DNA from: Microbispora oryzae
Lineage (GTDB): Bacteria; Actinomycetota; Actinomycetes; Streptosporangiales; Streptosporangiaceae
Assembly (NCBI RefSeq): GCF_017896165.1
Contig: NZ_JAFCNB010000015.1
Location: 62,001-126,000 of the forward strand
Length of the DNA: 64,000 bases
Direction: 5' to 3'
Shown: positions 43,701-64,000 of the stretch, piece after piece
Numbering within the stretch: the stretch's first letter is position 1
Layout of the letters: each line of letters begins with the position of its first letter
The notes under the pieces: model-generated
Told to the model about the DNA's origin: nothing
Database searches by the model: none
The model's input: only the letters and a program-made list of their open reading frames with translations
Program-made: the position numbers and the translations under genes

Positions 43701-44171
43701 CTGCGTGTTGGAGCCGATGAACACCCCGGTGCGGCTGCCGCGCAGCGTGGCCGGGTCGAGCCCGGCCCGTTCGAAGGCCTCCCAGGACGCTTCGAGCACC
43801 TGCCGCTGCTGCGGGTCCATCGACAGCGCCTCGCGGGGGCTGATGTCGAAGAACGCCGCGTCGAACGCGCCGGCGCCGGCCAGGAAGCCGCCCTCGGAGG
43901 CGTAGCCGTCGGCGCGCTCCGGATCCGGGTCGTAGGCGTCGTCCAGGTCCCAGCCGCGGTCGCCGGGCGGCCGGCCGATCGCGTCGGCGCCGGTGTTGAC
44001 CAGCCGCCACAGGTCGTCGGGGGTACGGACCCCGCCCGGGTAGCGGCAGCTCATCGCCACGATCGCGATCGGCTCCCGATCCGCGGTCTCGGCCTTGCGC
44101 AGCCGCTCGCGGGTCTGGTGCAGATCCGCGGTGACCCGCTTCAGATAGTCGAGGAGCTTCTCTTGATCCAC
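22752..44171 (-). CDS. Type I PKS with four modules, M5-M8
   Basis: 7139 residues, four complete modules: M5 KS-AT-DH-ER-KR-ACP, then M6, M7 and M8, each KS-AT-DH-KR-ACP. Every KS keeps [13 protein letters not shown] and the NxGH His. All four ATs have GHSxGE and HAFH (malonyl). All DHs keep HxxxGxxxxP and HPALxDAxLH. All KRs have LDD (B type). M5 alone has an enoyl reductase ([11 protein letters not shown] near residue 1425 and [11 protein letters not shown]). Head and tail carry docking regions (coiled [11 protein letters not shown] start; acidic [15 protein letters not shown] end). The GTG at 44171 is chosen because GAGG lies nine bases before and the protein then begins like other PKS proteins; the frame extends to 44252. 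A 154-base gap precedes it and 29 bases follow. Product segment: CH2CH2 plus three conjugated double bonds. Confidence 0.95.
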   Translation of the reverse strand: MDQEKLLDYLKRVTADLHQTRERLRKAETADREPIAIVAMSCRYPGGVRTPDDLWRLVNTGADAIGRPPGDRGWDLDDAYDPDPERADGYASEGGFLAGAGAFDAAFFDISPREALSMDPQQRQVLEASWEAFERAGLDPATLRGSRTGVFIGSNTQDYVRLIGGTVQAAEGFLITGTTAAVISGRVSYTLGLEGPAVTIDTACSSSLVAIHLAAQALRADECAMALAGGVTVMATPSAFTEFNRQGGVAADGRCKAFSAGADGIGLSEGVGLVLLERLSRAQRLGHPILGVIKGSSVNQDGASNGIAAPNGPSQQRVIRQALANAGLSVDDVELIEAHGTGTRLGDPIEAQAVLATYGQDRTGGRPAWLGSIKSNIGHTQAAAGVAGVMKAVLAMRHDTMPKSLHLEQPSPHVDWTAGAVELLTEARPWPRRDTPRRAGVSSFGVSGTNVHMIIEEPPAPAEAERVEPCPAPVPVVVSARDDAALRAQAQRLYTFVEDRPQLRVADLGWALANGRAALEHRAVVLADDRDALQRGLAALAVGEPGLGLVTGEPAEGKLAFLFTGQGAQRTAMGLRLAERFPRYAEALDTVAAALDRHLVRAPEDLPLRAVLDSDLLDQTGYAQPALFAVEVALLETVRALGLEPEIVAGHSVGEIAAAYAAGVLSLDDAAALVVARGRLMQALPPGGAMLAVQATEDAVREAGLDGLDIAAVNGPVAVVLSGPDDAIDRFARKAGDAGWKASPLRVSHAFHSRLMEPMLAEFGAVVRGLSFAEPALAAVSSVTGRPVGVGQWSDPAYWVDQVRRPVRFADAVHALDALGAGRYLELGPDTVLAGMAAQTLPDAATCVGTLRRDRDEVETFLTALARIHAAGSTVAWPALYPARPAERLDLPTYPFQHQLYWPSPADLLTVDAAGLGLTAADHPMLGAVLTLADGDGSVFTGRLALHTHPWLADHAVLGTAVLPGTAMVELALRAGEQVGTPVLEELTVQAPLAVPASGGVALQVVTGAADETGRRPVSVHSRREDALPDEAWTPHAAGHLAPAVPQDPPAGLSVWPPAGATPLPVDGFYERLSGAGFGYGPAFQGLTAAWRLGTDIYAEVTLPESETGQAARFNLHPALLDAALHGVALAEAGADRSARMAFAFTDVTVHAVGATTLRVRLTPSGADRVALFAADGAGAAVVSVGSLVMRPVTSAQAEGGPRRAPRSLFGVDWDERPLEAVPAPGDWAALGPVRDTGLPLADLGSLTGPPPAVLLLDCPPESYDPAGDPIGTAGRVHAATRRVLAALQRWIGDERLAGTTLVVTTTGAVAGGPGEEPADLAHAAVWGLVRSAQSEHPGRIVLADVDGGAASWAALPALVAAGDITQALIRAGAVAAPRLARLAPDPSMTPPDAPAWRLETTAGGTLDHLRLAAYPAPEGPLEPGMVRVAVRAAGLNFRDVLIALGVHPSDNPLDLGSEGAGVVVEVGPGVPHLTPGDRVMGAFAGGFGPVAVTDGRLLVPIPSGWTFAEAAAVPMAFLTAYFALVDLAGVRPGETVLVHAGAGGVGTAAIQIARNLGARVLATASPAKWDALRALGLPDDDIASSRDTGFAEKFARVTGGRGVDVVLNSLAHEFIDASLTLLPRGGRFLEMGKTDLRDPERLAAAHPGVAYRPFDLFEAGPERIRAMLTEITALFESGELRLPPVRAWDIRHARDAFRFVSQARHVGKNVLMMPRPARETGTTVVTGATGTLGGLLARHLVHSAGVRDLLLLSRSGTDAPGAGGLWSELTEAGARVRLVRCDVADRDDLDRVLDGVDVRAVVHVAGVLDDTVLTGLTPDRLDAVLRAKVDAVVNLHEATAGADLDAFVLYSSVAGLLGTPGQGNYAAANAFLDAFAAARRARGLPGTSLAWGAWDTAAGMAGNLTEVDRRRLTRGGIAPLPVAEALDMFDAALVSERPLLVPIRLDHTVLRARQGDAGLPPLLRGLVREPARRAATGATASSLLQRLAGQTTADQDRTLLDLVRAQVAAVLGHASGDAVPAARAFSELGFDSLTAVELRNRLNAATDLRLPATLTFDYPTPQALAAFLRGELVGALAERTAPAAAPRSAAADLDDPVVIVGMGCRYPGGVTTPEEFWRLLADGRDGVSGFPDDRGWDLDALYHPDPDHPGTSYAKEGGFLTGVSRFDPGFFGISPREAVTMDPQQRLLLETSWEALERAGVDATTLRGSRTGVFAGVLYSDYATLLRQGSTGAEGYAAAASAGSLVSGRVSYTFGFEGPAITVDTACSSSLVALHLAAQALRSGECDLALAGGVTVMATPGAFVEFSRQRGLAPDGRCKAFSASGDGTGWGEGAGVVVLERLSDARRAGHPVLAVVRGSAVNQDGASNGITAPNGPSQQRVIRQALASAGLEATMVDAVEAHGTGTSLGDPIEAQALLATYGQNRTGAPLWLGSVKSNLGHTQAAAGVAGVMKMVLAVHYGVLPRTLHVDRPSPQVDWSSGAVELLTEARPWTPLGHPRRAGVSSFGISGTNAHVIIEEPPAAPSDRPEAGGPPPVVPLVLSGHDAAGLAGQAGRLLDFLDARPTARLLDVGRSLAGRAALPYRAVVLARTADQTVMDLLDVAEGVTGGGVAADGRLAVVFTGQGSQRAGMGRELYDAFPVFATAFDEVCAALDLPLLDVLGDPERLDQTEWAQPAIFAVEVALLALLAEWGVRPEMVAGHSIGEITAAYAAGVLSLADAATLVAARGRLMQALPPGGAMLAVGAAEAEILAAFPDVDLAAVNGPASVVVSGAEADIERVAATAAERGWKTSRLRTSHAFHSRLMEPMLAEFAEVVGGLRFGEPRLRAVSTVTGATVAPGEWTDPDYWVDQVRRPVRFADALAALDADRVLEIGPDAVLTALAQDAHPDRLAVATLRRGRDEVETLLAALGRLFTAGVAVDWTAVFAGTGATRLELPTYAFQHDTYWPRPRPGRHATDPAGLGLVGTGHALVGAAVELPGSPATVLTGRLSVATHPWLADHVVLGQVVVPGTALVEMVLAAGERAGAPALEELLLRTPLTLPQGGGVQVRVTVGAGPEDGHPGDGVPAGGVTGDSVSGDDRRTVTVHARVDETEPWTVHATGSLTARHEEPADAGLVAWPPAGAEPVPLADFYPALAGTGMAYGPAFQGLRQVWRRGDEVFAEVGTEEVATGYALHPALFDAALHAVGAGGLLPEHAVRLPFAFAGVRVSGEAGTTLRARLTAGAGPDSVRVALADESGLPVAEVERLTLRPVTGAQLSAADRLLYGVDWVPEETTVSEEPSAAIPLGAALPAPAAVLTVDATAPGAADERAAALLTLLRAWADDPAWADSRLVVRTFGAAGDEVTDPDGAALWGLVRSAQAEHPGRIQLLDAPADMLVPLPEALVRDGVVKVPRLVRVQAPDTGSGGVDLGDRVVVVTGATGMLGGLVARHLVRAHGVGELLLLSRSGGVVEVEGARVRSLACDLSDADAVAAALRDEPVTAVVHAAGVLDDALLADLTPERLRAVFGAKVDAARNLRAATRGKRLGAFVLYSSAAGLFGNAGQANYAAANAFLDAYAMALRAEGVPATSLAWGLWDAGMGGGLSEAERSRARQGGIVPLTVDQGLAAFDAALGAGRAVVAPLGLDLAALRARPVVPPLLRALVPARGRGAGAGSADGVFAARVAGLPGAERDRIVLDLVRTHVAAVLGHADGSAVAVDLPFRELGFDSLTAVELRNRLATVTELRLPSTLVFDYPNVAALAAYVTGEISGAAATAAPVVTAAVASDEPIAIVGMACRYPGGVASPEELWELVAAGQDGVGFFPEDRGWDVENLYHPDPDHPGTSYTREGGFLYEAGDFDPAVFGISPREALAMDPQHRLLLETSWEAFERAGVDPLGLRGSRTGVFVGVMYNDYSMVLGASDDSAEGFMGIGGSIASGRVSYTFGLEGPAVTVDTACSSSLVALHLAVQALRNGECDAALAGGVTVMATPNTFVGFSRQRGLAADGRCKSFAEGADGTGWGEGVGMLLVERLADAERLGHRVLAVVRGSAVNQDGASNGLTAPNGPSQQRVIRAALANAGLEPGDVDVVEAHGTGTALGDPIEAQALLATYGRERSGEPLWLGSIKSNLGHTQAAAGVAGIIKMVQAFRHGTLPKTLHVDAPSSQVDWSAGSVELLTESQAWPQVDRARRAAVSSFGISGTNAHVILEAPAATTTPTPASDERPTPVVITAADADGLRAQAERLRGVDAPIADLAATLSRRAALRHRAVVVAGDRVGLDAGLAAVGAGVHPVAGVAVPGRLAVAFTGQGSQRAGMGRELYEAFPVFAAAFDEVCAALDLPLLDVLGDESRLGQTGWAQPAIFAVEVALLALVRSWGVEPDVVAGHSIGEITAAYAAGVVSLADAARLVAARGRLMQALPAGGAMLAVGTSEADLLAALPDIDIAAVNGPASVVVSGPQADVERVAGLAGERGWKTSRLRTSHAFHSRLMEPMLAEFRSVVETLAFAEPVIPAVSTVTGRPVETGQWSDPEYWVDQVRRPVRFADAVTALDADRVLELGPDGILTALVQDVAPDVRAVAALRRDRDEATTLLTAVAELFVHGQSVKWRAVFDGVDTRPADVPTYPFQHRRFWPRPRAWVSRDAIGLGLAETGHPLLGAAVEAPDAATTLLTGWVSLRTHPWLADHVVLGRPLVPGTALAEVARAAGERAGAGVVEELLLQAPLPLPERGGVQLRATLAEPGADGRRAITIHARAEDEEPWTAHATGVLAVPDEGAPTEIDLVSWPPADADALDLSGFYAETAANGLAYGPAFQGLRGVWKRGEEVFAEVELDHTTTGYGLHPALFDAVLHAIAAGGLFSDGDTRLPFAFTGLRTFAPAGGRLRARLTRAGGADTVRLALADASGTPVAEVDGLVLRQASAARLGAAAGDRLLYAVDWTPQDVTASVEVPVVVALGDRLPEPVAVVVVDATAPGSAGDRSVALLGLLQEWLEDPAWADSRLVVRTFGAVGEEVTDPDGAALWGLVRSAQAEHPGRLQLLDAPEDMVVPVPQAVVRDGVVRVPRLGRLKTPGTGSGGVDLGDGVVVVTGATGMLGGLVARHLVKAHGVGDLLLLSRSGGEVEVEGARVRSVACDVGDADAVAAALRDEPVTAVIHAAGLLDDGMVESLTPERLERVFGAKVDAARNLRAATAGKRLSAFVLYSSAAGLFGNAGQANYAAANAFLDAYAVVLRAEGVPATSLAWGLWDAGMGGGLSEAERSRARQGGIVPLTVDQGLAAFDAALGAGRASVAPLALDTAPMREAAAAGLLPPLLAGLVRVPVRKQADSALSRRLAGLSAPQRERAVLDLVRTHVAAVLGYPGPDAVEVERAFRELGFDSLTAVDLRNRLATVTGLRLPSTLVFDYPNTLALAGHLAAELAGASERAGTAAPERTTSTVERTDEPIAIVGMACRYPGGVASPEELWELVAAGRDGVGFFPEDRGWDVENLYHPDPDHPGTSYSREGGFLYEAADFDPAVFGISPREALAMDPQHRLLLETSWEAFERAGVNPLGLRGSRTGVFVGVMYDDYAMVLGGSDEDTEGFIGTGGSVASGRVSYTFGLEGPAVTVDTACSSSLVALHLAVQALRNGECDAALAGGVTVMATPGTFVGFSRQRGLAPDGRCKSFAEGADGTGWGEGVGMLLVERLSDAERLGHRVLAVVRGSAVNQDGASNGLTAPNGPSQQRVIRAALANAGLEPGDVDVVEAHGTGTALGDPIEAQALLATYGQDRDEPLWLGSIKSNVGHTQAAAGVAGIIKMVQAMHHGMLPKTLHVDAPTSQVDWSAGSVELLTEPRDWPELGRPRRAAVSSFGISGTNAHVILEAPADEPVVATGERLPITPIVLSAADPEALHATIGRLHTTTTPDLPLDQIGRTLAGRAALRHRAVLLAADRPALDRAVAGLDAADAPQPEVRHGEARRAALAVVFTGQGAQRLGMGRELYDAFLVFATAFDEVCAALDLPLHEVLGDESRLDRTGWAQPAIFAVEVALLALVRSWGVEPDVVAGHSIGEITAAYAAGVVSLADAARLVAARGRLMQALPAGGAMLAVGTSEADLLAALPDIDIAAVNGPASVVVSGPREDIERVAGLAGERGWKTSRLRTSHAFHSRLMEPMLAEFRSVVETLAFADPVIPAVSTVTGRPVESGQWSEPEYWVDQVRRPVRFADAVAALDAGRVLELGPDGVLTAIVGDLRPELTAVAALRRGRAEAETLLTALGTLFVGGQDVDWTAVLGSGPRADLPTYAFQRRRYWPRPRTGPTGDAAGLGLAGTGHPLVGAAVALPSGDSVFTGKLSVRTHPWLRDHAIAGRTVVPGTALVEMALAAGDQTGLPVLDELLLQAPLSLVGQDGNRAGVQVRVTVSAPDAGRGAVTIHSRADEDDAWVLNASGLLTGDAEPLPEPAVAGSWPPADADEIDVTGFYAMAAAGGLDYGQTFQGLRRAWRRGETVFAEVETEEVATGYALHPALFDAALHAIGAGGALPAEGGVRLPFGFTGVRVTRSAGAALRVEIAPAPGTDTVRLTLTDPSGDPVATVESLSLRPVTPTQFGGIADRLLYAVDWTPQDVTASVEVPVVVALGDRLPEPAGVVVVDATAPGSAFDRSAALLGLLQEWVADPAWADSRLVVRTFGAAGEEVTDPDGAALWGLVRSAQAEHPGRIHLLDAPEAMVVPVPQAVVRDGVVRVPRLGRLKTPGTGSAHVDLGDGVVVVTGATGMLGGLVARHLVKAHGVGELLLLSRSGGVVEVEGARVRSLACDLSDADAVAAVLRDEPVTAVVHAAGVLDDALLADLTPERLQRVFGAKVDAARNLRAATRDKRLSAFVVYSSAAGLFGNAGQANYAAANAFLDAYAMVLRAEDVPATSLAWGLWDAGMGEALTRADRERMRRGGVLPLTAEQGLAAFDAALSAGTPVVAPLALDPAGLGQAAEAGLLPPLLAGLARAPRGRRAAPTGPTLDQRLSGLSPEDQDRLVLETVQGQVAAVLGHDSGAAVPAGRAFSELGFDSLTAVDLRNRLMAVTGLRLPSTLVFDYPNVGALAAHLADRLRPAAVSPVEALLAELDELERGMRAATADDEDRSRVTARLNSLLAAWQGAATSGGTALVEELETASDDEMFDLLGKEFGIS
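23821..24408 (-). repeat. Near-identical KR-region block shared with M1 (60455-61042)
   Basis: This stretch, covering the start of the catalytic KR and the linker before it in M8, aligns without gaps to 60455-61042 in M1 at a constant offset of 36634 bases. It includes runs well over 100 bases that appear identical, for example 23984-24088. Synonymous sites match too, so the similarity exceeds what protein conservation needs and suggests recent gene conversion or duplication. Confidence 0.8.
25452..25655 (-). repeat. 204-base near-identical block in the AT C-terminus shared with M1 (62077-62280)
   Basis: Read base by base against 62077-62280, only one difference is seen (C/T at 25564). It encodes the end of the AT and the post-AT linker of M8 and M1. 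Together with 23821-24408 it brackets the DH, where the two modules differ clearly. Confidence 0.8.
27950..32870 (-). other. PKS module M7: KS-AT(malonyl)-DH-KR(B)-ACP
   Basis: Approximate ranges: KS 31585-32870, AT 30315-31325, DH 29473-30275, KR catalytic part 28400-28990, ACP 27995-28230. DH has [10 protein letters not shown] and [12 protein letters not shown] has LLDD. The AT shares a 352-base near-identical block with M1. Expected result: one double bond. Confidence 0.9.
31081..31432 (-). repeat. 352-base near-identical AT block shared with M1 (62732-63083)
   Basis: The N-terminal part of the M7 acyltransferase aligns without gaps to 62732-63083 in M1 with three differences that I can see (two around GAACGCC/GAACACG, one in the following GAACGCC/GAACACC). 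Thus M1 has patches almost identical to M7 and others almost identical to M8, a mosaic pattern. Confidence 0.8.
32900..37890 (-). other. PKS module M6: KS-AT(malonyl)-DH-KR(B)-ACP
   Basis: Approximate ranges: KS 36610-37890, AT 35320-36320, DH 34413-35270, KR catalytic part 33330-33940, ACP 32930-33170. DH has [10 protein letters not shown] and [12 protein letters not shown] has VLDD and GQANYAAAN. Expected result: one trans double bond. Confidence 0.9.
37900..44080 (-). other. PKS module M5: KS-AT(malonyl)-DH-ER-KR(B)-ACP, fully reducing
   Basis: Approximate ranges: KS 42795-44080, AT 41470-42500, DH 40590-41412, ER 39030-39965, KR catalytic part 38400-39010, ACP 37960-38200. DH motif [10 protein letters not shown] and [10 protein letters not shown] intact; ER nucleotide loop GAGGVG intact; KR VLDD. 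It is the only module in the window with an enoyl reductase, so it should leave CH2CH2. Its KS is less like M7-M9 than they are like each other ([16 protein letters not shown]). Confidence 0.9.
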
Positions 44172-44325
44172 CAACTCTGGCCTCACCAAGATCGGTTTGC
44201 GGGGGGAGCGCGGGAGAGCGACGCGAATCGACCGCCGGAGCGCGGTCTCCACTCCTGCCAGCCTCGGCCGAAGGTAGGCGGCCGGGGTGGACCGGCCTAC
44301 CCCTACCGCTCCCCTAACTGGGCAT
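44172..44325 (-). promoter_or_regulatory. 154-base gap between PKS genes with a hairpin
   Basis: This is the only sizeable gap between the PKS genes (the others are 29-30 bases or overlaps). GGTAGG...CCGG at 44273-44285 pairs with CCGGCCTACC at 44292-44301, ten pairs with a three-base bulge and a six-base loop. There is no T-tract. It could be a weak terminator for the upstream gene, a leader structure or part of an internal promoter; no clear -10/-35 pair is seen. Confidence 0.3.
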
Positions 44326-54237
<9,912 letters not shown>

Positions 54238-54267
54238 GTCTCGCCAACTCCAGGTGATCGGGGTGGG

Positions 54268-57200
54268 TCAGTTAGCGCCGAGTTCGTTGTCGAGCATGCT
54301 GAACAGCTCGTCGTCGTCGGCCGCCGCGATGTCGGCGTCGGCGTCGGGAGCGTCCGTGGGGGCGTCGCCGGCCGGCCCGGCGCCGGTCGTCCAGACGGCG
54401 AGCATCGCCCGCAGCCGGAGCGCGACCGCGGTCCGCGTCGCCTCGGTCGGGGTGCTCGTGCCCAGACTCGATTCCAGCCGGGCCAGCTCGGCCAGGAGCA
54501 CCGTGTCGCCCTCGGTGTCCTCGGGGGCAAGCCGGCCGCGGAGGGCCTCGGCCAGCGCCAGCGGCGTCGGATGGTCGAAGATCAGTGTCGGCGCCAGCCT
54601 GAGGCCGGTGTCGGCGGCCAGGCGGTTGCGGAACTCGACCGCGGTGAGCGAGTCGAAGCCCAGCTCGCCGAAGGCCCGGGTGTCGCCGATCTCGGCCGGG
54701 CCGGCGTGGCCGAGCACCGCCACCGCGTGGGTGCGGACCAGCCCGAGCAACGTACGGGTCTGCTCGGCGGCGGTGAGCGTGACCAGCTGCCTGGTGAGGG
54801 CGCGGTCACGACCGGCGGCCGGCCGGGCGGCCGGGCGCGCCGGTGCCGGCACCAGGCCGGTGAGCGGCTCGGGGAGCCCGCCGGGCGCGGCCCGCCTGAG
54901 CGCGGCCAGGTCGAGACCGAGCGGGGCGACCAGCGCGGCGCCGGCGCCGAGGGCGGCGTCGAAGAGGTCGAGCGCGGCGCCGGTGGGCAGGGGCACGATC
55001 CCGCCGCGCCGCAGCCGGTCGCGGTCGGCTTCGGACAGGGCGCTGCCGAGACCGGTCTCCCACAGACCCCACGCCATCGAGGTGGCCGGGACGCCCTCGG
55101 CCCGCAGCCGCGCCGCGTAGGCGTCCAGGTACGTGTTGGCCGCCGCGTAGTTGGCCTGTCCCGCGTTGCCGAGCAGACCGGCGACGGAGGAGAACAGCAC
55201 GAACGCGCTGAGCGGCCGGCCGGCGGTGGCCGCGCGCAGGTTGACCGCCGCGTCCACCTTGGCGGCCAGGACGGAGGCGAGCCGGTCGGGCGTCAACGAG
55301 GCGAGCATCGCGTCGTCCGTGCCTCCCGCGGCGTGCAGCACCGCGCTGACCTCGACCGGGCCGAGGAGGCGCCGGACGGCGGCCGGGTCGGCCAGGTCGC
55401 ATGCCTCCAGCCGCACCTCCGCGCCGGCGTCCGCCAGCTCCGTCACCAGGGCGGCGGCGCCGGGCGCGTCGGGACCGCGGCGGCTGACCAGCAGCAGGTG
55501 CTTCACCCGGTGGGTGGCGACCAGGTGCCGGGCCAGGGCGCCGCCGAGCGCACCGGTGGCACCGGTGAGCACGACGGTTCCGTCACCGAGGCCGGGCACC
55601 TGCGGCACTCCCCGCACCCCGTCCATCGCGGCCAGGCGTGGCACCAGGACGGCGTCACCGCGGATCGCCGCCTGCGCGAGGCCGGCGGCGACGATGCCCG
55701 GGACGGCATCGGGGACGAGACCATCGACGGCGCCGGAAGCCGGCCCGGGGTCCGCGTCGATCAACGTGAAGCGGTCGGGGTTCTCCGTCTGGGCGGCACG
55801 GACCAGGCCCCAGAGGGCGGCGTGGGCCAGCCCCGGCACGGGGTCGGCCGGGCCGGTGGCCACGGCTCCCGAGGTCAGCACCACCAGACGGCTGTCGGCC
55901 CAGACCGGATCGGTGACCCACTCCTGCAGCGTGCCGAGGGCGGTCGCCAAGGCCCGCCGGACCGCTGCCGGATCAGTGCCCGGGTCAGCGGCCGGGTCAA
56001 GGGCCGGGCCAGCCGGCGGCGCGGTGGCGTCGAGCACGACGACGGCGGGCGCGCCGGCCAGGACGGGCAGCGGTGCGCCGAACGGCAGGTGATGCCACGC
56101 GGCCGGCTCCGCGCCGTCGGTGACCTCGGCGGGGCGGACGGCCACCGGGGCGGGCCGCCAGTCCACCGTGTAGAGCCCCGCCGTATCGCTGCCCGGCTCG
56201 GCGGTGACCGGCCGCAGCGCCACCCGTTCGATCTGGGCCACCGGCAGCCCCGTGCCGTCCGCGATCGTCAGCCGCACGCCGCCGGGCCCGTCCGGGCTGA
56301 GCCGGACCCGCAGCGTGGTGGCGCCGCCGCCGTCCAGCAGCCGGACCCCGGTGAACGCGAACGGCAGGTGCACCTCCGTGCCGGTGATCAGTCCACCGGC
56401 GGCGATGGCGTGCAGCGCGCTGTCGAGCAGCGCCGGGTGGAGGGCGAATCCGCCGGCCGGTTCCGCGACCTCGATCTCGGCGAACACGTCGTGCCCGGCA
56501 CGCCAGGCCCGGCGCAGACCCTGGAACGCCGGGCCGTACCCGAGCCCCGCGGCGTCCATCGCGGGGTAGAAGCCGGTGAGGTCGAGTTCCTCGGCCCCGG
56601 CCGGGACGGTGACCGCGGCGGGCTCGGTGTCGCGGCCGGCCGGCAGCTCCACCGGCAGCCCCTCGGAGAGAAGCCCGGCGGCGTGCTCGGTCCAGGGCTC
56701 GCCGGCCCCGGCCCGGGAGTGGATGCTCACCGGGCGGCGGTTCGCGTCGTCCGGCGCGCCGACCGTGACGCGCACCTGCGTGGTGATCCGGCCCGGCAGG
56801 ACGAGCGGGGTCCGCAGCAGCAGCTCCTCCAGCACGGGGATTCCCAGCTGGGAGCCGGCCGCCAGGGCCATCTCGGCCAGCGCGGCGCCCGGCACGACCG
56901 TGCGGCCGTGGACGGTGTGGTCGGCCGCCCACGGGTGGGTGACCGCGGAGAGGGAACCGGTGAACAGCACCACGCCGGAGCCGGGCACCTCGGCCGCCGC
57001 GCCGAGGACCGGGTGGCCGGTGCCGGTCAGGCCGAGCCCGGCGACGTCCCCGCCGACGCCGGTCCTGGGCCGGGGCCAGAACCGCCGGTGCCGGAACGGA
57101 TACGTCGGGAGGTCCTCGACGGCCCGGCCCACCAACGCGGTCCAGTCGACGGGCTGGCCGTGCACGAACAGCTCGGCCACGGCGGTGAGCAGCGTGGCGG

Positions 57201-60200
57201 GCTCGTCCCGGTCCCGGCGGAGCGCGGCCACCGCCGTCACGTCCGGGGCCACGTCCTGGACCAGCGCGGTGAGGACGCCGTCCGGGCCCAGTTCGAGCAC
57301 CCGTCCCGCGTCCAGGGCCGCGACCGCGTCGGCGAACCGCACCGGCTCACGCACCTGCCGCACCCAGTAGCCGGGGTCGGTCCACTGGCCGGGCTCCACC
57401 GGGCGGCCGGTCACCGTGGAGACGGCGGGGATCACCGGCTCGGCGAACGTCAGCGTCTCCACGACGGCGCGGAACTCGGCCAGCATCGGCTCCATCAGCC
57501 GGGAGTGGAACGCGTGGCTGGTGCGCAGCCGGTTCGCCTTCCAGCCGCGGTCCGCGGCGAGCGCCGCCGCCCGTCCGACCGCGTCCGCGTCTCCGGAGAC
57601 CACGACGGATCCCGGCGCGTTGACCGCCGCGATGTCGAGGCCGGGGAGCGCCTCGCGCACCTCGCTCTCGGCCGCACCGATCGCCAGCATCGCCCCGCCG
57701 GCCGGGAGCGCCTGCATGAGCCGTCCACGCGCGGTGACCAGCGCCGCGGCGTCGGCCAGGGTCAGCACGCCGGCGGCGTACGCGGCGGCGATCTCACCGA
57801 TCGAGTGGCCCGCCACGACCTCCGGGGTCAGCCCCCAGGAGCGGACGAGCGCCAGCAGCGCCACCTCGACCGCGAAGATCGCGGGCTGCGCCCACTCGGT
57901 CTGGTGGAGAAGCTCCTCGTCGGCCAGCGCGTCGCGCAGCGGCAACCCCGTGGCCGCGCACGCCTCGTCGAACGCGGCGGCGAAGACGGGGAACGCGTCG
58001 TACAGCTGCCGGCCCATGCCGGCCCGCTGCGTGCCCTGTCCGGTGAACGTCACCGCCAGACGTCCTTCGGTGGCCGTCCCGGTGATGGCCCGCCCGCTGT
58101 CCGAGGTCAGCGACTCCTTCAGCGCGGCGTGGTCGGCGGCGAGGACAACGGCGCGGCGCGGCAGGGCCGCCCGGGTGGCCAGTCCGGCCGCGAGCCGTCC
58201 CAGCGGCACGTCGCGCCGTTCGGCGAGGCGGCAGGCCAGCACACGGAGGGCGTCGTCGTCGGCCGCCGCGAGCGCGACCGGGGTGATGGGCAGTGGCGGC
58301 GCCGGCTCCACCGGCGCCGTGGCGGGCGGCGCTTCGAGGATGACGTGGGCGTTGGTGCCGCTGATGCCGAACGATGACACCGCCGCCCGCCGCGCCCGGC
58401 CCACCTGCGGCCAGTCGCGCGAGTCGGTCAGCAGCTCCACCGACCCGGCCGACCAGTCCACCTGCGAGGTCGGCGCGTCCACATGCAGCGTCTTCGGGAG
58501 CGTGCCGTAACGGAACGCCTGCACCATCTTGATGATCCCCGCGACCCCGGCCGCCGCCTGCGTATGCCCGAGATTCGACTTGATCGAACCCAGCCACAAC
58601 GGCTCGTCCCGGTCCTGGCCATAGGTGGCCAGCAATGCCTGCGCCTCGATCGGATCGCCCAGCGCCGTGCCGGTGCCGTGCGCCTCGACCACGTCCACGT
58701 CCTGCGGCGACAACCCCGCGTTGGCCAACGCCGCCCGGATCACCCGCTGCTGCGACGGTCCGTTCGGCGCCGTCAACCCGTTCGACGCGCCGTCCTGGTT
58801 CACCGCACTGCCCCGCACCACGGCGAGCACCCGGTGCCCCAGGCGTTCGGCGTCCGACAGCCGCTCCACCAGCAGCATGCCCACGCCCTCACCCCACCCG
58901 GTGCCGTCAGCCACCTCCGCGAACGACTTGCACCGCCCATCAGCGGCAAGACCCCGCTGCCGCGAGAAACCCACGAACGTGCCCGGGGTGGCCATCACCG
59001 TCACCCCACCGGCCAACGCCGCGTCACACTCCCCGCTCCGCAACGCCTGCACAGCCAGATGCAACGCCACCAGAGACGACGAACACGCGGTGTCGACCGT
59101 GACCGCCGGACCCTCCAACCCGAACGTGTACGACACCCGCCCCGACGCGACGCTGCCGCTCGTGCCGAGGAAGCCCTCCGCGTTGTCGGTGGACTGGTCG
59201 AGGACGAGTCCGTAGTCGTTGTACATGACACCGACGAACACACCGGTCCGCGAGCCGCGCAGCCCCAGCGGGTCGACCCCGGCCCGTTCGAACGCCTCCC
59301 ACGAGGTCTCCAGCAGCAGCCGGTGCTGCGGATCCATCGCCAGCGCCTCACGCGGCGAGATCCCGAACACCGCCGGGTCGAAGTCGGCGGCCTCGTAGAG
59401 GAAACCGCCCTCCCGCGAGTACGACGTACCGGGGTGATCCGGGTCGGGGTGATACAGGTTCTCCAGATCCCAGCCCCGGTCTTCGGGGAAGAACCCCACA
59501 CCGTCCCGACCAGCCGCCACCAGCTCCCACAACTCCTCCGGAGAGGCCACCCCACCCGGATAACGACACGCCATCCCCACGATGGCGATCGGCTCATCCA
59601 GGGCGACCGCGGCGGGAGCGGTCTCGATGGCCGTGTGCCGTCCCGCGAGTTCTCCGGAGACGAAGCCGGCCAAGGCCGCGACTGTCGGGTAGTCGAAGAC
59701 CAGCGTCGACGGCAGCCGCAGCCCGGTCGCGGCGGTCAGGCGGTTGCGCAACTCGACCGCGGTGAGTGAGTCGAAGCCCAGCTCGGTGAAGGCCCGACCG
59801 GCCGCCACCCGGTCGGCGGAGGGATATCCAAGCGTCTCGGCGACCTGCGTGCGGACCAGGCCGAGCACGGCGTGCTCCCGTTCGGCCTCGGGCAGCGTGG
59901 CCAGCCGCAGCCCGAGCGCGTTCGCGGCCCCGGTGCCGGTGCGGGCCGGCGCGAGGCCCTGCAGGAGCGGTGGAACGGCGAGCGCGGTACGCAGTGCGGT
60001 GGTGTCGATCACCAGTGGGGCGACCAGGGGTGTGCCCGCCGAGAGTGCGGCGTCGAACGCGGCCAGGCCCTGTTCGGCGGTGAGCGGCAGCACACCACCA
60101 CGCCGCATCCGCTCCCGGTCGGCGTCGCTGAGCCCGCCACCCATACCGGCGTCCCAGAGTCCCCATGCCAGCGACGTCGCCGGAACACCCTCCGCCCGCA

Positions 60201-63200
60201 ACGACACGGCGTACGCGTCCAGGAACGCGTTCGCCGCCGCGTAGTTGGCCTGACCGGCATTACCGAACAACCCCGCCGCCGACGAATACAGCACAAACGC
60301 GCCCAGCCGCTTGCCCCGTGTCGCCTCGGCGAGGTTTCGGGCCGCGTCCACCTTCGCCCCGAACACCGCACGCAACCGCTCCGGAGTCAGATCCGCCAGC
60401 AACGCATCGTCCAGCACACCCGCGGCATGAACCACCGCCGTGACCGGCTCATCCCGCAGCGCCGCCGCGACGGCGTCCGCGTCGGACAGGTCACACGCCA
60501 GCGACCGCACCCGCGCACCCTCGACCTCGACCGCCCCGCCGGACCGCGACAGCAGCAACAACTCACCGACGCCATGCGCCCGCACCAGATGCCGGGCGAC
60601 CAGACCACCCAGCATGCCCGTGGCACCGGTGACCACCACGACGCCGTCGCCAAGGTCAACGTGAGCTGAACCCGTGCCGGGTGTCTTCAGGCGGCCCAGG
60701 CGCGGCACCCGCACCACACCGTCACGCACCACCGCCTCCGGCACCGGGACGACCATGACCTCGGGCGCGTCGAGGAGATGGATCCGGCCCGGGTGCTCGG
60801 CCTGCGCCGACCGCACCAACCCCCACAACGCGGCACCATCCGGATCGACGATCTCCTCACCGGCCGCGCCGAACGTCCGCACCACCAACCGGGAATCCGC
60901 CCACGCCGGATCGGCCACCCACTCCTGCAGCAACCCCAACAGCGCAGCCGACCGATCGAACGCCGACCCCGGCGCCGTCGCGTCCACCACCACCACACCA
61001 GCCGGCTCCGGCAACCGATCACCCAACGCCACCACGACCGGAGCCCCCGCCTCCGGCACGACGTCCTGCGGCACCCACTCCACCCCGAACAACAGACGGT
61101 CGGCGGAGCCGCCCGACACCTGCCCGGCCGATACCGGACGGAGCGTCAGCCCGTCGACCTCGGCCACCGGAAGCCCGGAGGCGTCGGCCAGCGCGAGCCG
61201 GACCGTACCCGTGGACGCGCCGGGTGTCAGCCGCACCCGCAGCGCGGTGCCCGCCGGTCGTTGCCACCGGATGCCGGAGAAGCTGAAGGGCAACTGCGCG
61301 CCGTCGGCCGGGAGCAGCCCGCCGACGCCCAGCGCGTGCAGCGCCGCGTCGAACAACGCCGGATGCACCCCGAAACCGTCGACCACCTCCCCGGTCACGA
61401 CCTCGGCGAACACCTCCACACCCCGCCGCCACACCCGCCGCAACCCCCGGAACGCCGGACCATACAACAGCCCCGCATCCGCGAACGCCTCATACAGACC
61501 ATCCAGACCGAGCTCCTCCGCACCGGACGGCGGCCACACCACCAGATCGGTGCCGTACTCGCTGGATTCGGGCTCGGTGAGCAGGCCGGTGGCATTGGTG
61601 ACCCAGGCGGCCTGCTCGTCGTCGGGGCGCGAGTAGATGGTCAGCGCGCGCCGCCCTGTGTCGTCGGGCGCGGCGACCAGGACCCGCAGCCGGACGGACG
61701 CCCCTTCGGGCAGGGTCAGCGGGTCCCGCACCACCAGCTCGTCCACCGCCGGGGTGCCGGCCCGGGCCCCGGCCGCGAGGGCCAGCTCGACGAGCGCGGT
61801 GCCGGGAACGATCGTCATGTCGTGAACGCGGTGGTCGGCGAGCCAGGGCCGGCTTGCGGTGCCGAGGGTTCCGGTGAACAGCAGCGCACCCGAGTCGGGG
61901 ACGTCGACCGAGGCCGCGAGCAGCGGATGGTCAGGGGCATCGAGACCAGCGGTGGTCACGTCGCCGGTCGGCGGGGTCGGGTCGAGCCAGTACCGCTGGT
62001 GCTGGAACGGGTAGGTGGGCAGGTCGGCGCGGAGTCCGTCACCCAGCGCCGCCTGCCAGTCCACGGTCTGCCCGTGGACGAACAGCGTGCCGAGCGCGGT
62101 GAGCAGTGTCTCGGCCTCGGCGCGGCCACGCCGGAGCGCGGCGACCGCGGTCAGTTCCGGACGCAGGTCGCCGACTATCGCGGTGAGGATGCCGTCCGGG
62201 CCCAGCTCCAGCACGCGACCCGCGTCCAGGGCCGCGACCGCGTCGGCGAACCGGACCGGACGGCGGACCTGATCCACCCAATACTCCGGGTCACTCCACT
62301 GACCCGGCGACACAGCCGCACCGGTCACCGTAGAAACCGCAGGGATCGCCGGCTCGGCGAACGCCAGCGTCTCCACCACCGAACGGAACTCAGCCAGCAT
62401 CGGCTCCATCAACCGCGAATGGAACGCGTGGCTGGTGCGCAGCCTGCTGGTCTTCCAGCCCCGCTCCGCCGCCAACCCAGCGACCCGCTCGACGTCGGCC
62501 TGCGGGCCGGACACCACCACCGACGCCGGACCGTTCACCGCCGCGATGTCGATGTCCGGGAATGCCTCTCGCACGTCGTCCTCGGAGGTGCCGACCGCGA
62601 GCATCGCCCCACCCGCCGGAAGCGCCTGCATCAACCGGCCCCGAGCCGCCACCAACCTCGCGGCGTCCGCCAGCGACAGGACCCCTGCCGCGTAGGCGGC
62701 GGTGATCTCACCGATCGAATGCCCCGCCACCACATCCGGCTCCACCCCCCAGGAGCGGACCAACGCCAGCAACGCCACCTCAACCGCGAAGATCGCCGGC
62801 TGCGCCCACCCCGTCTGACCCAACCGGGACTCATCGCCCAGAACGTCCAGCAGCGGCAGGTCCAGCGCCGCGCACACCTCGTCGAACGCCGCCGCGAACA
62901 CCGGGAACACGTCATACAGCTCCCGGCCCATCCCGGCCCGCTGCGACCCCTGACCGGTGAACACCACCGCCAACCGGCCCGGCACGGCGACCCCGGCCAC
63001 CGGATGAACCCCGGCCCCCACCGCCGCCAGCCCGGCATCCAGCCCCACACGATCACCGGCCACGACGACCGCCCGATGCCGCAGCCGTGCCCGGGTCGCC
63101 AGGGTCCGGCCGACCTGGTTCAGGTCCGCGTCTGCCGGAAGGCCAAGCCGGAGCCGCTCGGCGGCCTCCCGCAGCGCGTCCGGCTCAGCGGCGGTGAGCA

Positions 63201-64000
63201 CGACTGGGACGACCGGTAGCTCGACGGCGGGCGCCGGAGACGGTTCGTCCGCCGGGGCTTCGAGGATGACGTGGGCGTTCGTACCGCTGATCCCGAACGA
63301 CGACACCGCCGCCCGCCGCGCCCGATCCACCGCCGGCCAGTCGCGCGAGTCGGTCAGCAGCTCCACCGACCCGGCCGACCAGTCCACCTGCGAGGTCGGC
63401 GCATCCACATGCAACGTCTTCGGCAACATGCCGTGACGCATCGCCTGCACCATCTTGATGATCCCCGCCACCCCGGCCGCCGCCTGCGTGTGCCCCAGGT
63501 TCGACTTGATCGAGCCCAGCCAGAGCGGTTCGCTCCGGCGCTGGCCGTAGGTGGCCAGCAGCGCCTGCGCCTCGATCGGGTCACCCAGCGCCGTGCCAGT
63601 GCCGTGCGCCTCGACCACGTCCACGTCCTGCGGCGACAACCCCGCGTTGGCCAACGCCGCCCGGATCACCCGCTGCTGCGACGGTCCGTTCGGCGCCGTC
63701 AACCCGTTCGACGCGCCGTCCTGGTTCACCGCCGAGCCCCGCACCACGGCGAGCACCCGGTGCCCCAGGCGTTCGGCGTCCGACAGCCGCTCCACCAGCA
63801 GCATGCCGACACCCTCACCCCACCCGGTGCCGTCAGCCCCCTCCGCGAACGACTTGCACCGCCCATCAGCCGCCAGACCCCGCTGCCGCGAGAAACCCAC
63901 GAACGTGCCCGGAGTGGCCATCACCGTCACCCCACCGGCCAGCGCCGCGTCACACTCCCCGCTCCGCAACGCCTGCACAGCCAGGTGGAGCGCCACCAGA
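54268..64000 (-). CDS. Type I PKS, partial at the right edge: modules M1 (KS truncated) and M2
   Basis: The frame is open to the window edge, so the true start lies beyond 64000; at the edge it reads LVALHLAVQ, just after the KS active-site Cys. In the window: the remainder of the M1 KS ([15 protein letters not shown] present), AT-DH-KR-ACP, then complete M2 KS-AT-DH-KR-ACP and an acidic docking tail ending [16 protein letters not shown]. Both ATs carry GHSIGE and HAFH (malonyl). M2 DH motifs are intact; the M1 DH has Asp in place of the motif Gly. M1 KR has VLDD; M2 KR reads GTDD. It ends 30 bases before the next PKS gene. The tail fits docking to the N-terminal helix of the following protein, supporting right-to-left assembly. 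Expected segment: two double bonds, or one plus a hydroxyl if the M1 DH is inactive. Confidence 0.93.
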   Translation of the reverse strand, partial: LVALHLAVQALRSGECDAALAGGVTVMATPGTFVGFSRQRGLAADGRCKSFAEGADGTGWGEGVGMLLVERLSDAERLGHRVLAVVRGSAVNQDGASNGLTAPNGPSQQRVIRAALANAGLSPQDVDVVEAHGTGTALGDPIEAQALLATYGQRRSEPLWLGSIKSNLGHTQAAAGVAGIIKMVQAMRHGMLPKTLHVDAPTSQVDWSAGSVELLTDSRDWPAVDRARRAAVSSFGISGTNAHVILEAPADEPSPAPAVELPVVPVVLTAAEPDALREAAERLRLGLPADADLNQVGRTLATRARLRHRAVVVAGDRVGLDAGLAAVGAGVHPVAGVAVPGRLAVVFTGQGSQRAGMGRELYDVFPVFAAAFDEVCAALDLPLLDVLGDESRLGQTGWAQPAIFAVEVALLALVRSWGVEPDVVAGHSIGEITAAYAAGVLSLADAARLVAARGRLMQALPAGGAMLAVGTSEDDVREAFPDIDIAAVNGPASVVVSGPQADVERVAGLAAERGWKTSRLRTSHAFHSRLMEPMLAEFRSVVETLAFAEPAIPAVSTVTGAAVSPGQWSDPEYWVDQVRRPVRFADAVAALDAGRVLELGPDGILTAIVGDLRPELTAVAALRRGRAEAETLLTALGTLFVHGQTVDWQAALGDGLRADLPTYPFQHQRYWLDPTPPTGDVTTAGLDAPDHPLLAASVDVPDSGALLFTGTLGTASRPWLADHRVHDMTIVPGTALVELALAAGARAGTPAVDELVVRDPLTLPEGASVRLRVLVAAPDDTGRRALTIYSRPDDEQAAWVTNATGLLTEPESSEYGTDLVVWPPSGAEELGLDGLYEAFADAGLLYGPAFRGLRRVWRRGVEVFAEVVTGEVVDGFGVHPALFDAALHALGVGGLLPADGAQLPFSFSGIRWQRPAGTALRVRLTPGASTGTVRLALADASGLPVAEVDGLTLRPVSAGQVSGGSADRLLFGVEWVPQDVVPEAGAPVVVALGDRLPEPAGVVVVDATAPGSAFDRSAALLGLLQEWVADPAWADSRLVVRTFGAAGEEIVDPDGAALWGLVRSAQAEHPGRIHLLDAPEVMVVPVPEAVVRDGVVRVPRLGRLKTPGTGSAHVDLGDGVVVVTGATGMLGGLVARHLVRAHGVGELLLLSRSGGAVEVEGARVRSLACDLSDADAVAAALRDEPVTAVVHAAGVLDDALLADLTPERLRAVFGAKVDAARNLAEATRGKRLGAFVLYSSAAGLFGNAGQANYAAANAFLDAYAVSLRAEGVPATSLAWGLWDAGMGGGLSDADRERMRRGGVLPLTAEQGLAAFDAALSAGTPLVAPLVIDTTALRTALAVPPLLQGLAPARTGTGAANALGLRLATLPEAEREHAVLGLVRTQVAETLGYPSADRVAAGRAFTELGFDSLTAVELRNRLTAATGLRLPSTLVFDYPTVAALAGFVSGELAGRHTAIETAPAAVALDEPIAIVGMACRYPGGVASPEELWELVAAGRDGVGFFPEDRGWDLENLYHPDPDHPGTSYSREGGFLYEAADFDPAVFGISPREALAMDPQHRLLLETSWEAFERAGVDPLGLRGSRTGVFVGVMYNDYGLVLDQSTDNAEGFLGTSGSVASGRVSYTFGLEGPAVTVDTACSSSLVALHLAVQALRSGECDAALAGGVTVMATPGTFVGFSRQRGLAADGRCKSFAEVADGTGWGEGVGMLLVERLSDAERLGHRVLAVVRGSAVNQDGASNGLTAPNGPSQQRVIRAALANAGLSPQDVDVVEAHGTGTALGDPIEAQALLATYGQDRDEPLWLGSIKSNLGHTQAAAGVAGIIKMVQAFRYGTLPKTLHVDAPTSQVDWSAGSVELLTDSRDWPQVGRARRAAVSSFGISGTNAHVILEAPPATAPVEPAPPLPITPVALAAADDDALRVLACRLAERRDVPLGRLAAGLATRAALPRRAVVLAADHAALKESLTSDSGRAITGTATEGRLAVTFTGQGTQRAGMGRQLYDAFPVFAAAFDEACAATGLPLRDALADEELLHQTEWAQPAIFAVEVALLALVRSWGLTPEVVAGHSIGEIAAAYAAGVLTLADAAALVTARGRLMQALPAGGAMLAIGAAESEVREALPGLDIAAVNAPGSVVVSGDADAVGRAAALAADRGWKANRLRTSHAFHSRLMEPMLAEFRAVVETLTFAEPVIPAVSTVTGRPVEPGQWTDPGYWVRQVREPVRFADAVAALDAGRVLELGPDGVLTALVQDVAPDVTAVAALRRDRDEPATLLTAVAELFVHGQPVDWTALVGRAVEDLPTYPFRHRRFWPRPRTGVGGDVAGLGLTGTGHPVLGAAAEVPGSGVVLFTGSLSAVTHPWAADHTVHGRTVVPGAALAEMALAAGSQLGIPVLEELLLRTPLVLPGRITTQVRVTVGAPDDANRRPVSIHSRAGAGEPWTEHAAGLLSEGLPVELPAGRDTEPAAVTVPAGAEELDLTGFYPAMDAAGLGYGPAFQGLRRAWRAGHDVFAEIEVAEPAGGFALHPALLDSALHAIAAGGLITGTEVHLPFAFTGVRLLDGGGATTLRVRLSPDGPGGVRLTIADGTGLPVAQIERVALRPVTAEPGSDTAGLYTVDWRPAPVAVRPAEVTDGAEPAAWHHLPFGAPLPVLAGAPAVVVLDATAPPAGPALDPAADPGTDPAAVRRALATALGTLQEWVTDPVWADSRLVVLTSGAVATGPADPVPGLAHAALWGLVRAAQTENPDRFTLIDADPGPASGAVDGLVPDAVPGIVAAGLAQAAIRGDAVLVPRLAAMDGVRGVPQVPGLGDGTVVLTGATGALGGALARHLVATHRVKHLLLVSRRGPDAPGAAALVTELADAGAEVRLEACDLADPAAVRRLLGPVEVSAVLHAAGGTDDAMLASLTPDRLASVLAAKVDAAVNLRAATAGRPLSAFVLFSSVAGLLGNAGQANYAAANTYLDAYAARLRAEGVPATSMAWGLWETGLGSALSEADRDRLRRGGIVPLPTGAALDLFDAALGAGAALVAPLGLDLAALRRAAPGGLPEPLTGLVPAPARPAARPAAGRDRALTRQLVTLTAAEQTRTLLGLVRTHAVAVLGHAGPAEIGDTRAFGELGFDSLTAVEFRNRLAADTGLRLAPTLIFDHPTPLALAEALRGRLAPEDTEGDTVLLAELARLESSLGTSTPTEATRTAVALRLRAMLAVWTTGAGPAGDAPTDAPDADADIAAADDDELFSMLDNELGAN
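54530..59600 (-). other. PKS module M2: KS-AT(malonyl)-DH-KR(B-like)-ACP plus docking tail
   Basis: Approximate ranges: KS 58335-59600, AT 57060-58060, DH 56205-57020, KR catalytic part 55020-55590, ACP 54555-54780, docking 54268-54530. DH has [10 protein letters not shown] and [10 protein letters not shown]. The KR motif reads GGTDD instead of GVLDD, keeping both aspartates; the nucleotide site GATGALG and catalytic Tyr are intact. Confidence 0.9.
59640..64000 (-). other. PKS module M1 (KS N-terminus outside the window): KS'-AT(malonyl)-DH*-KR(B)-ACP
   Basis: Approximate ranges: KS 63255-64000 (partial), AT 61985-62975, DH 61140-61940, KR catalytic part 60060-60660, ACP 59660-59890. The dehydratase catalytic His is kept, but HxxxGxxxxP reads [10 protein letters not shown] at about 61805-61835; the second motif [10 protein letters not shown] is intact. 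KR has VLDD and the GQANYAAAN Tyr. Confidence 0.88.

Overview
This is a high-GC, tightly packed stretch of an actinomycete chromosome (Streptomyces-like or a related family; the genus cannot be set from this window). About 54 kb of it is the left part of a large modular type I polyketide synthase (PKS) gene cluster. All cluster genes lie on the minus strand, and the right edge of the window cuts through a PKS gene, so the upstream (loading) part of the assembly line lies outside.

Left flank, positions 1-9941, looks like ordinary chromosome or cluster border. It holds the 3' end of an unidentified gene coupled to a cupin protein; a DinB/DUF664-type protein; a large ATP-binding LuxR-type regulator; a regulatory gap with repeated TAGAC motifs; a 1664-residue secreted protein built from a duplicated module plus a C-terminal ricin-type beta-trefoil; and an AlkA-like DNA glycosylase.

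Accessory block, 10015-16693, all minus strand and mostly overlapping or a few bases apart. In transcription order it encodes a type II thioesterase, a discrete PAPS-dependent sulfotransferase, a 4'-phosphopantetheinyl transferase, an FG-GAP/VCBS-like protein of unknown role, a crotonyl-CoA carboxylase/reductase (CCR), a KAS III and a 3-hydroxyacyl-CoA dehydrogenase. The last three form the kind of cassette that makes unusual alkylmalonyl-CoA extender units. The phosphopantetheinyl transferase can activate the carrier proteins, the thioesterase can unblock them, and the sulfotransferase can tailor the product.

PKS block, 16690-64000. Transcription and presumed biosynthesis run right to left through four synthases carrying nine modules, numbered here M1-M9. 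M1 (KS cut by the window edge; AT-DH-KR-ACP) and M2 (KS-AT-DH-KR-ACP) are on the partial right-hand protein. M3 (methylmalonyl AT, DH-KR) and M4 (atypical AT, A-type KR only) are on the second protein. M5 (DH-ER-KR) and M6-M8 (DH-KR) are on a 7139-residue protein. M9 (DH-KR, then a thioesterase) ends the line. Read colinearly, the chain end should be diene, then CH=C(CH3), then CH(OH)-CH(R), then CH2CH2, then a tetraene carboxyl released by the thioesterase as a lactone or free acid. R would come from the CCR/KAS III/dehydrogenase cassette through the M4 acyltransferase, whose motif is AAGH instead of HAFH or YASH. This structure is inferred from domain content and has not been matched to a known compound.

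Other points of interest: near-identical DNA blocks shared between modules about 32-37 kb apart (recent gene conversion or duplication), a compositional island at the only methylmalonyl AT, a Gly-to-Asp change in the M1 dehydratase motif, and an FG-GAP/VCBS-like protein with no obvious role in a polyketide operon.
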